A stretch of DNA of 35,892 nucleotides from CAYUYV01 sp964449455 (lineage in GTDB: Bacteria; Pseudomonadota; Alphaproteobacteria; JAJFIK01): contig CAYUYV010000033.1 in the NCBI GenBank assembly GCA_964449455.1, positions 1 through 35,892 on the forward strand, in the 5' to 3' direction. Shown here in pieces: positions 24,082 through 34,800 of this stretch; within the stretch, counting starts at the first letter, position 1, and each line of letters starts with the position of its first letter. The position numbers and the translations under genes were made by a program. The notes beneath the pieces are model-generated. The model had not been told where the DNA came from, ran no database searches, and was given only the letters and a program-made list of their open reading frames with translations.

Positions 24082-25140
24082 ATGAACGATCGCACAAACC
24101 AGAACCCGCCGGCTTTGTCGCGCCGGGATTTGATGGCGGGGGCGGCGAGCCTTGCGGCCGCACCCGCCGTCCTTGGGGCGGCGGCAGGCCCCGCCTTTGC
24201 CTCTGAAGGGACCGGGGATGGGGCATCGTCAGGCTCGGCCAAGGCACCCGACCTTTCCGGACTGTCAATCCTGATCACCGGAACCTCGTCCGGCTTCGGA
24301 CGGCTTGGTACGGAATATTACGCCCGCCAGGGCGCACGGGTGTTTGCCACCATGCGCAACCTGCCCCGTCCGGAAGCGGACGAGCTGCGCGATCTGGCGT
24401 CCAGCGAGAAACTGGCTATTGAGGTCATCGAAATCGATGTGCTGTCTGACGATCAGGTGACGGCGGGCGTCAACGCGGCGCTTGAGGCCACAGGCGGCAC
24501 CTTGGATGTTCTGGTGAACAATGCCGGTATTTCCGTACCCGGACCAGTAGAAATCCAGGACATGGCGGCGACAAGCCTCATGTTCGAAACCAATGTGACA
24601 GGCTGCCATCGCATGGCGCGGGCGGTGCTGCCGGCCATGCGGGCCGCGAAGAACGGACAGATTTTTCAGATTTCGTCCCAGTTGGGGCGGGTCATGATCC
24701 CGGGCTTTGGTCAGTACTCGGCCACCAAATTCGCCCTGGAGGCGATGAGCGAGCAGATGGCCTATGAACTTGTTCCCCATGGGATCGATGTGACAATCAT
24801 TCAGCCTGGCGGCTACCCGACCAATATCTGGCGCAACAGCAACACAAACGGCCTTGCGCTCAAGGACCGGGTCGATGCCACATTGCTGGGTGCCTATCCG
24901 GAGCTGACCGCCGGGCTGGGCCAGCGCACAGGCGGCGGAACCACTGATCCGATGGATGTGCCCCGGGCCATCGCCGAAATCATCGCGATGCCCCAGGGTC
25001 AGCGCCCCTTGCGCCGCGCCGTACATCCGTCCTATCGCCCTCAGGAACAGATCAACAAGGTGTCTGCCCAAACCCAGATCAGCCTCCTCGGCGAGTCCGC
25101 TTACGGTCCCTGGATCAAAGCCGTTCACAATGTGGGGTAA
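24082..25140 (+). CDS. Short-chain dehydrogenase/reductase with Tat signal
   Basis: This is an NAD(P)-dependent oxidoreductase of 352 residues. Residues 1-42 look like a twin-arginine signal (SRRDLMAGAASLAAAPAV, ending near GPAFAS). The SDR domain follows: cofactor loop TGTSSGFG (67-73), LVNNAGI (144-150), N171, ISSQ (S199) and the catalytic YSATK (Y212, K216). After the active site comes IQPGGYPT. Start MNDRTNQ has AGGGAGG 7 bases upstream. The family is normally cytoplasmic; Tat export would carry it folded with cofactor to the periplasm. Substrate unknown. It is followed by a hairpin terminator. Confidence 0.9.
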   Translation: MNDRTNQNPPALSRRDLMAGAASLAAAPAVLGAAAGPAFASEGTGDGASSGSAKAPDLSGLSILITGTSSGFGRLGTEYYARQGARVFATMRNLPRPEADELRDLASSEKLAIEVIEIDVLSDDQVTAGVNAALEATGGTLDVLVNNAGISVPGPVEIQDMAATSLMFETNVTGCHRMARAVLPAMRAAKNGQIFQISSQLGRVMIPGFGQYSATKFALEAMSEQMAYELVPHGIDVTIIQPGGYPTNIWRNSNTNGLALKDRVDATLLGAYPELTAGLGQRTGGGTTDPMDVPRAIAEIIAMPQGQRPLRRAVHPSYRPQEQINKVSAQTQISLLGESAYGPWIKAVHNVG

Positions 25141-25199
25141 CAGGGCACACTGATGGACTCTGCAAAGGGTCCAATGTTCCGTCACATGGTCTGCCGGCT

Positions 25200-25239
25200 G
25201 AAAAGGGGTCCGAGGGAGACGATTGTCGGGCCCCTTTTC
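25200..25239 (+). terminator. Hairpin terminator after the SDR gene
   Basis: GAAAAGGGGTCCGA (25200-25213) pairs with TCGGGCCCCTTTTC (25226-25239) with one G-T wobble. The A and T runs lie inside the stem, so it could stop transcription from either side. It sits 60 bases past the SDR stop. Confidence 0.6.
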
Positions 25240-25481
25240 AACGAGATGAGCGATGGGCCCCATGCGGGACCGATACCCTCAGAGACGGAGCAGCAATAGA
25301 CGGCTTGGCGCCGCTGCGCCTCGTTTCCACCCTGCCCGGTTTGGGCCCACGCCAATGCCTGTTGGCAAAAGGACACCATGCCCTCCCCGTGGATAACGCC
25401 AAAAGAGGGTCGTCCTCGTCCGGCATGTCCGCGGAAGCACCCAGCGGGATGGAGGCGCGCAGGCGCAGATATGGAGGCGCT

Positions 25482-25619
25482 TGCCTCGTAGCACACAACC
25501 CCATCGCGCGAAGCCTGGCGTTCCATGCCGGCGCAGGCTGCCGCATCCGTGCGGCTCAAACCGTCAAGCGCATTCGCAATGGCATAAAGGCGGGCGGCGG
25601 TCCGGCCAGTCTCCTGGTG
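25482..25619 (-). pseudogene. Remnant of an IS630-type transposase (N-terminal HTH part)
   Basis: The minus strand reads TGRTAARLYAIANALDGLSR then TDAAACAGMERQASRDGVVCYEA. This closely follows the N-terminal helix-turn-helix of IS630-family transposases (pattern ARRLLALA..L.G.SR.EAA..AGM.RQ.LRDWV.RYN). Resemblance stops after YEA and no DDE catalytic part is found. It begins 2 bases past the stop of the giant exoprotein gene. I saw no terminal inverted repeats or target duplication. It marks an old insertion at the 3' end of that gene. Confidence 0.6.
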
Positions 25620-25621
25620 CG

Positions 25622-25890
25622 TCAGAAGACCAGATCCGAGGTGTGCAGCTCGGTGACGTTCTCCACTGTCAAGGTTGCACCGTTATTGAATGTGAGCTGA
25701 AGATCCGTACCGTTCACAATGGCCACATTGGTCTTGCCCGTGTCGGCGGCATTGATGAGGCCGTCAGGCGTGCCGTCTTCGAAATCGGCGAAGCTCTGGC
25801 CCGTGGCGGCGGCGTCAATCCACTCGGTCGCCCTGCGCCGCTCGAAATCGACCAGCACGTCCTGGCCCAGGGTTCCATCAAGCCGGAAGA
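25622..25890 (-). other. C-terminal tail of the giant exoprotein, probable type I secretion signal
   Basis: About 90 residues follow the last RTX unit, from DVFRLDGTLGQDVLVDFERR to ENVTELHTSDLVF. The region is uncleaved-looking, poor in lysine and cysteine, with a hydrophobic strand LTFNNGATLTVENV near the end. Position after RTX repeats is the usual place for the ABC-exporter signal. This is inference from position and composition. Confidence 0.6.
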
Positions 25891-28800
25891 CATCGCCTTG
25901 GGCACCGCCTTCAAGCGTGTCGTCCCCTGCCCCGCCAGTCAGGGTGTCGCGGCCGCCTCCGCCATTGAGGGAGTCATTGCCAGCGCCGCCATCGAGCACG
26001 TCGCGGCCAAAGCCCGACCCGCCCATCAGAATATCATCATCGGCGCCGCCTTCGAGCGTATCGTTGCGCTCGCCGCCATCCAGCGTGTCGTGGCCTGCGC
26101 CGCCGGACAGACTGTCGTTGCTGCCCCCACCCGAGACGGAGTCGTTCCCCGTGCCACCATCAAGGCTGTCGGCACCGGCCCCACCCTCGATCGTGTCGTC
26201 GCCCTCGCCGCCGTCGACCGTGTCATCGCCCCAAATCAGCCCGCCGGAGATGGCATCATTTCCCGCGCCGCCGGTCATGAGGTTGTCGCCGTCGCCTCCC
26301 TGCAGCGTATCCGCATCGTCGCCCCCTTCGAGGGTGTCGTTCCCATCACCGCCGGCAAGGCTGTCGAAGCCGTCGCCACCGTCCAGCCGGTCATCGCCGC
26401 CCAGGCCTTCAAGCGTGTCGTCTCCCGCTGCCCCGACCAGCGTGTCGTTTCCGTCGCCGCCGTCGAGGGAGTCGTTGCCTTCGCCGCCGTCCAAGACGTC
26501 AGCGCCATAGCCGGCGCCGCCGACCAGAACATCGTCGCCGCCGCCGCCGAGAACGGTATCGTCAAGGATGCCGCCGTCCAGGGTGTCGTTGCCGTCGCCG
26601 CCTTCGAGGGTGTCATTTCCGCGGCCACCGGATAGGGAGTCTTTGCCCGGACCGCCGCTGATGCTGTCCTTGCCCGCTCCGCCGTCGATCGTATCGTCAC
26701 CCGTCCCACCACTGAGAATGTCGTTGGTGTTGCCACCAACCAAGCTGTCATTTCCGTCATTGACGCTGCCGTCGCCCGTGATTGTCACGGTGACGGTTGC
26801 CTCGTCGCTCGCACCGCTTTCGTCAGTCACGATGTAAGTGAAGCTGTCAAGGGCGGTCTCACCGGCACCGAGGTCTTCGAAGCGATCATCGGGGTCATAG
26901 CGGAATGTGCCATCGCCATTGTCTGTCACGATACCGATAGTTTGCGACACGTCGAAACCGGTCACGGTGAGGATCTCATTCTCCACATCCGTATCATTGC
27001 CCAGCACCGCGATGGTCCCGATGGCCGTATCTTTGTCCGTGAGAGCCGTATCGGCCACTGCCTCCGGCGCATCATTCACCGGCGCGACGCGGAGCGTTAC
27101 GGGCTGAACGGTCTCGATATTGCCGTCCGCGGCCGCCAGCTCCAGGAGCACATCGCCATTGAAATTTTGCGGCGGCGTGCCGGTGACCGTCAGCGTCTCC
27201 GGATCGAAGGACAGCCAGTCCGGAAGGGCAGCGGCGCCGGGCCCCCTCAATTCAATGACCAGGGCATCATTGTCCGCATCGCTGACGATCCCGTCAGGCA
27301 GTGTGACTGAAAATGGGGTATCCTCAAGGCCCTCAAGGGGATCGATTTCGCCGATCACCGGCGGATTGTTCACGGCACCGACATTTACGGTCACATGGCC
27401 CGTGGTCGCAATGCCGGTAGAGTCCTTCAGCTCATAGGTGAATGTCGCCGCCCCGTTGAAATTCTCGTCCGGCGTGATCACCAATTGGCCATTGCCCAGA
27501 TTGTCGACCGTGAGATTCGCCGTTTCCAGGATCCGGGTGAGCTGGATGCCCTGTCGATCGACATCGAAATCATTGTCCGTGAGGGCCGTGGTGAAGATCA
27601 CCAGGGTCTCGTTCTCCTGGATGTCGAAACTGTCGTCGACGGCGACGGGCGCATCGCTGACCGGCAGCACCTCGATCGTTACCGTGGTCGGGACCTCGAA
27701 TCCGGTCTCGTTGGTGAGGGCGTAGCGTAAGGTCAGTGTGCCGAAAAAGTCCGGCTCGGCGGTGACACGGTAAAGACCGTTGTCGAGAGCCGTCACGCCC
27801 GGCCCCGTCAGACCCAGGAACACCACCTCGGATCCAAGCGGAATGTCGTCATTGGCCATGAGCTCGGCCGGGTCAATGTCGATGAAGGTGTCTTCGAGCA
27901 TCTCGAAGCCGGCATCGGATACCGCGACGGGCACATCAAAGAGCGGGAACACCAGGACCGAGGCGTAGCCGATATTTGTCGCGCCGAATTCATCGGTCAC
28001 CCGATAACTGAAGCCACCGTCACCGAAATACCCTGGACGCCCCTGGAAGACAGCCGTGTCACCGTCCCGGAAGACGGTCCCGTTGTCCGCATCGAAGATG
28101 TCGACGATCCGGAAGCTGTGGCCTTCCACGTCGCGGTCGTTGAAGAGCAGATCGGCGAAATCCACCACAAGAGGCGTGTCCTGATCGCCATAGAAGGGAC
28201 CGTCCGGATTGGCGATTGGCCCGTCATTGACGGCCTCGATGTCGAACTCGATGGTCCCGACGCTGGTCAGGCGGCCGTCTGTGATAGCGTAGTTGAAGCT
28301 GCGCAGGCCATTGACGTTCTCGTCGGGCACAAACTGATAGCGGCCGTCCGGCAGCTCCAGGAGGCGGCCGTCGTCGATGGAGGTCTGCAGGGAGACGAAC
28401 CGGATGGCGTCGCCGTCAAGGTCCGTATCATTGGCCAGAAGATCATCAATGGTGAACTCAAAGGGCGTGTCCTCGACGGTGTCGAAGCGGTCCGTGACCG
28501 CGTCCGGCGCCCGGTTGGTGCTGATCACGGTGACCTCGGCAAGGCCCGTGCTTTCCCCATGGGTATCGTCGGTCACCGTGTAGGTGAAGCTGGCCCGGCC
28601 ATCGAAATTCGGCGTCGGTGTAAAGATGATCTGTGCACCATCGAATGTCACACTGCCATTGACGGCGTCCTGAACGCTCAGGAAGCGGAAGGGGTCGCCG
28701 TCGACATCAAAGTCATTGGCGAGAAGGACGGCTGGCTCGAGGACAAGCTGGGTGTCCTCCAGGACGTTGAGCGCATCCGTCACCGTCACCGGCGGATCAA

Positions 28801-31800
28801 ACAGGGAGAGAACCTCGAGCTCGACAATGCCCGTCGTGATGCCTTCGGCGCCGTCGCTCAGGTCATAAAACAGCGTGTCGATGCCGGCAAAGCCCGCATC
28901 GGGCGTGTAGGTCACGGTGTCCAGGGTGATGTCGATCGTGCCATTGTCCGGATCGCCAAAACCGACAATCTGCAAGGGATCGCCATCGTCATCCCGGTCG
29001 TTTTCGAGAAGGCCCGCAATCGAGAATGTGACCGAGCCGCCCTCGAACAAGCTCACCCGGTCCGTGCCCGCGAAGGGCCGTTCCCGTTCCGGCAGAACAT
29101 TGAAGACGATGATGCCCGGCGTCTCCGACTCGCCGCCTTTTTCGTCATTGGCGTCATAGGTGAAGGCGAAGGACCCGTTATAGTCCGCCGGCGTCGTCAG
29201 ATTGATGCGCTCGGGAAGATCGAATACGCCGATCCCCCGGCTGTCATCCGGATCCACCGTGAAGGTCTCGTCCACAACCACTTCAGTGATAATGGAAAAC
29301 GCCGGAAGGCCGCCGCCTGCGGGCACTTCGATGCGCACGGGCACCGCCCCGACATAATGGGAGGGCGGGCGACCGGTGAAGGCCAGAGTGTCAGGATCAA
29401 AACTCAGCCAGCTGTCGAGCGGAGCGCCACTTTCCCGGGTCGCCGTGAGGGGGCCCGCGTCCGTCAGGTCAATCGCGAACCGGTCCAGGGCCTCGAGCAG
29501 AGGATCGCCGGCAAGAAGGGCATTAATGGCCGGATCCAGCGGTTGCGACGGATCGATCAGGAACTCCAGCGTGAAGCCCTGATGGGTGGCGTAGTACTGG
29601 TCCTCCTCAAGTTCCGGCTTCGGGTCGGGCGTAAAGACGATCTGAACCCGGACAGGATCGGCATCCTCGTCCGGCTCGAAACCGGATGGCTCCAGCATGC
29701 GGGTTTCGGGATCATATCGCAGCCAGTCCGGGAGCGGACGACCGCCAATCACGGATGCACTGAAGGTCCCTGCGGACGTGTCGAAGGTCGCCGTGCCATC
29801 CCCGTCGTCGTCCGGCGTCCACGCAAAATCCTCCCGCAGACGGAACCCACCCAGCACCTCCTCGGCCACGGACAGTCCATCAGCCAGTTGGGTCGCTTCA
29901 GGCGCACCGAAGGCGAACCGGAAGACATGGACCGCGCCATTCGAGGGGTCGGTCACAAACACGGCAACGCCGACCCGTTCCGGCAGATCCGCAGGCACGG
30001 TCCCCGAGAATGTCAGTGTGTCTGCGTCGAAAGACAGCCAGTCCGGAAGGGCCGTGTTGTTTGCGGCCTTGGCCTCGACCGTGTAGTCGGACGACAGGAA
30101 CCGATAGGCGAAATTGCCGAGCAGCGCCGTATCCTGGAAGAAGATCACATCGCCATCGACATCCCGGTCATTGCCGAAGGCTTCCGCGGGGATGACAAAT
30201 TGCGGGCCGTCCTCGAGACCAAAGACGACGTCATTGCGCAGGTCCGGACCACTGTTCCGGGGCAGGACCGTGATAAAGGCAGTGGCGCTGTCGGTGCCGC
30301 CGCGCCCGTCATTGATGGTGTATTCAAAGCTTGCCGTGCCGTTAAAATTCGGCTTCACGGCAAATTCGATCAGCCCGGCATCATTGATCCGCACCTTGCC
30401 GTTCTCAGCAAAGCGATAGACGCTTTCAAAGAAGATCGGGTCATCGTCCGGATCGGAATCATTCTCGAGCAGCAGGGCCGGATCGATGGTGATGGTCTCA
30501 TCTTCCAGCGCCCGGATCCCGTAGTCGTTGCGGGCGATCGGTGGCAGGTTCTGGGGCCGTACCTCGATATTGAACTCAAGCGTCGCTTCCGCGCCGCGAG
30601 CATCGATGACATCGAAGGCGATCGAGGCCTTGCCCAGTTCAAACGGCGTAAAGTTGATGATGCCCGTAAACGGATCGAAGGTTTCGACGCCATTGGTCGA
30701 GGCATTGCCGTCCGCCGCAATATGCAGGCCGATGAATTCGAAGTCGTCGCCTTCGACGTCATAGACCCGTTCCATGAGCTGATCGACCGTGAATGTCGTC
30801 GTCTCCTCGAGCTTTGCCGAGGCGGCTCCCCTTCTGATGCGGGGCGCATCGTTCACAGGTGCGAAATAGATCTCGACGGAAGCGGTGTCGGTCGCCCCAT
30901 CATTGTCCGCTAGGATATAAGAGAACCCGGCAAAGCCGAAATGATCATCCCGGGACAGAAACTCAATATAGGGACCATCAAGTCTCCAGGTCGCGTCGGT
31001 CGCCGCGCCGTCGTAATCGGGCAGCTTGAAGGGCCGGATCAGATCACCATTGATGTTGACCAGCGGCTCGGCACCGATGATCCGCAAACCTTCCTGTTCG
31101 TTGTCGCCGTCCACGTCGAAATCATTGGCGAGGAGGTTTTCGACCCGAATGCGCAGCGGCTCGTCTTCCACGCCATAGACGAGGGGATCGTCATTGGCCA
31201 CCGGAGCATCATTGACCGGCGACAGATTAACTTCGACCCGAGCCGTCGATTCCCGCCCGAGCGGATCGCGCACTGTATAGGCAAAGAAGGCATCGCCAAA
31301 ATGGTCCTTGGCACCCAGAAACTCGATCAAACCGTCCGAATTAAGACTGACCGAACCAAAGACGGCGCCTTGGACGGAAATGAGCTCAAGATCCTCAAGG
31401 CCGGCCTCGGCGTCATTGCGGATAAGGTCCGCCGGGTCGATCACCGCGATTTCGTCCTCGATCCCAAGGCGGAAGATATCATCGGCGGCATTAAAGCGGC
31501 CAAGGCGCAGCAGGTCCTCGATGGCATTCCGATCCCAGATGGTGCCGTCGGCAAAGACGATCTGCTCAATGCCCGTTTCGGTGCCGAGGAAATGGTCGGT
31601 CACAGTCGCCGTGTCGATGAGGAAACCGTCGTCGCGCTCGAACTCAATAAAGAGGTCGTCCCCGTCTCTCAGCACTGACACATCCTTGGGCGCCAGCGCC
31701 GCACTGAGCACCAGCCGGTCGATATCATCCGCATCGCCCAGTTCCGAAATGGTGTCCTCGGAACTGTCGAAGTCGAAGAGATAATCGTCCGAGCCCGCAC

Positions 31801-34800
31801 CGCCGCGTAGAAGATCGTTGCCGAACCGTCCGTCGAAGGTCTCGGCCGCCGCGCTGCCCGTCAGCGTGTCGTCGAATACGGAGCCGATGAGCTTCTCGAT
31901 CGAGAAAAGCGTGTCGCCGAGGGCTTCCCCGGCAAGGCCGAGACCCGCGGCAAGGTCGACCGAGACGGCCTCGTCGGCGCGGGCATAATCAGCGGTGTCA
32001 AAGCCGCCGCGCCCGTCTATGAGGTCGGCCCCCCGGCTGGCGCGGAAGCGATTGTCGGCGTCATCGCCCCGCAAGGTATCATCATGGAAGCTCGCCTGAA
32101 TGATCTCGATACTGCTGAATGTGTCACCTTCGGCATCGCCGCCGGATGCCGTGCCGTTGGCAAGATCGATGGCGATCCCCGAAGCCGATGTCGTGTAGTC
32201 CGCCGTGTCCGTGCCATCACCGCCGGCGAGAACATCCGCATCTCGCCCACCGCTCAAGGTGTCGTCACCGCCATTGCCGGTCAGCGTGTCGGCTCCGCGA
32301 CCACCCGACAGGGCGTTGGCCTCCCCGTCCCCCTCAAGAGTATCGGCAAAGTCGGACCCGATCAGGTCCTCGATCCCCTGGAGACTATCGCCTTCGGCGG
32401 AACCACCCGATGCCGTGCCGGCCGCAAGGGAAATCTGAACGCCCGCATTGGAGACTGCATAGGTCGCAGTGTCGCGATCCGCGCCGCCGTCGAGCTCATC
32501 CGCACCAAGACCGCCCTGGAGCGTGTCGTTCCCGGCCCCGCCAATCAGCGTATCTGCACCGTCCCGCCCTTCAAGCAGGTCATTGCCCTCAAGACCCGAC
32601 AGCAGGTTGCCGCCCCCATCGCCGCCCAGCGTATCGTTGAAGGCGGTGCCCACGAAGGCCTCGATGTCCACATAGAGGTCGCCCTGGGCAAAGCCGCCCT
32701 GGCCGATCAGCGTCGACAGGTCAGCCCGCACGCCGGTGTTGGACCCTGTGAACAGGACCGTATCGAAGCCTGCGCCGCCGCGCACCTCGTCACCGTCATC
32801 CCCCGGATCGATCACGTCATTGCCGGGACCCGCCTCGATCAGATCGAAGCCTGCCCCGGTCTCGATCGTATCATCGCCCTCAAGGGCCACGACCCAGTCA
32901 TCCCGGCGATAGCCGCGGATGGTTTCGGAAAGTGCGTTGCCCTCCAGATAATCAATGAACGGACTGCCGGTCAGCTCCCCGTCATAAAAATCGGCGACAT
33001 GGGCATAGGCAAAGCCCGTATCCTCAAGGCCCTCCTCGTCGGCGATGCGGTATTCTATAGTGACCGGTCCGACAAAGCCCGGATCGAAACGGGCCACCAG
33101 GAACTGCTCGCCGCGGAAAGTGACAATCTCGAACGCGCCCACATCGACCCGGTTTCCTTGAGCAAGTTCCGCTGGATCCAGGATTGCATCGACATCGACA
33201 AAGGTTGGACGCGGACGATTGGGGTCGTCGAGATCGACGTCGCGCGTGCCGTCGCCATCCGTGTCGGCCTGCTCGATATCGAAATCATTAAACACAAGAT
33301 CGGCGACATTGATGACGAGGGGCACCTCAAAAGGGGCCACGAAGCCGAAATCCTCGACGACAGTCGGGTCGTCATTGGAGGGAACGATATCGATATTGAC
33401 GAACCCTTCTGAGGTTCCTTCTGATTTGTCCGAGAGCAGATAGACAAAGCCCGTGGATCGGGTCGCATCGATAAAGGGCGTGAACAGGAAGTCCCCATCC
33501 GCATTGAGTTCGAGGGTGCCGTTGATATCTCCCGCCGCATCGGGCCCGAACGTAAAGATGTCCCCAAGGCCGTTGAGATATCGCCAACCGATGATTTCCA
33601 ACTCATCGCCATCGGCATCGGTGTCATTGGCAATCAATGTGTTGAGGCGGATGACGGTCGGAATGTCCTCCGGGATCACAATGTTGTCACGTACTGCCTC
33701 GGGCGGTACTTCGCTGACGCCGGAGAAATTGAGGGTGACCTCGGCACCGTCGACAAGTCCTTCGGGATCGGTGATGGAATAGCCGAAGGTCGCCTCGCCG
33801 AAATAGCCCGGATCGGGCGTGAAGATAATGTTGGCACCGTCCACCACGAGGTCGCCGTTCACCGCCCCCGTAGCGTTCTCGAAGGTGACGGCAAATCCTT
33901 CCACGTCGAAGTCGTTTTTGGTCAGCTCAAGGATGGGAATGGTCAGGGCCTCATCCTGCCGCCCCCGGAGAATGATGAGGTCCTCGCTGCGATAGCTGTC
34001 GTTGTTTGCCACGGGGCGGTCGTTCACGGCCTGATAGACGATGGTGGCCTTGGCCGAGCCGGTGCCGCCCTGACCATCCTCGACGGTGTAGATGAAGCTC
34101 GCCTCACCATTGAAATCCGCCCGCGGCTCGAACAGAACGGTCTGATTGTCGAGAAGTGTCGCACGCCCTCCCTCGACCTCACGCAGAGCGACCAGGGTCA
34201 GATCATCGCCATCCGGATCGACATCGTTCGCCGTCAATCGGGCCAGGCTGAGGACGATCGGATTGTCCTCCAGAATGGGATCGCCCTCCTGGGTCAGCTC
34301 GAAGAGGTCGTCCGCCGCCTCCGGTGCGCTGTTCACCGGGGTCACGGTGACCGTGACCGTGGCCGTCGACGTCGCGCCTGAGGGATCGGCCACCGTGTAA
34401 TCGAATGTTCCCTCACCGAAGAAGTCGTCGCGCGGCGTAACCCGCACATTGCCGTTGCTCTGGACGGAGACGAACAGGTCCGCAGAGGACGTGACGGACT
34501 GGAGGGACAGCAGGTCACCATCGATGTCGACATCGTTGCTGATAAGGGCCGCCGGATCGATGGTGAAAGGCACGTCCTCGTCCGTCACGAAGCCGCGGTC
34601 GGCCCGGGCTTCGGGCGCATCATTAACCGGAGTGACCTCGATATAGACCACGGCCTCGGCCCGGCCGCCTTCGGGGGTGTTCGCCGCATAACGGAACTGG
34701 GCCGGACCATTGTAATGGGCCTCGGGCGTGAAACCGATATTCCCATCACTCGACAGGGAAACCGTGCCACCGACCGCATCGAAGACCTGGCCGACGATCA

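Larger units (their letters stand above)
25141..25621. other. Intergenic region between convergent SDR and giant exoprotein genes
   Basis: The region contains the bidirectional-looking hairpin at 25200-25239 and the decayed transposase fragment at 25482-25619. Between them only broken short frames remain, as expected of degraded DNA. Confidence 0.6.

Noticed and set aside
25905..26760. Regular ~27-bp DNA periodicity resembling a repeat array such as CRISPR
   Set aside because: The units are contiguous, diverged and in frame, encoding RTX nonapeptides. There are no unique spacers.
28118..30913. 931-codon open frame on the plus strand inside the giant exoprotein gene
   Set aside because: It lies wholly antisense to a clear domain-rich protein, has no family resemblance or ribosome site, and results from GC-rich codon bias keeping the complement free of stops.
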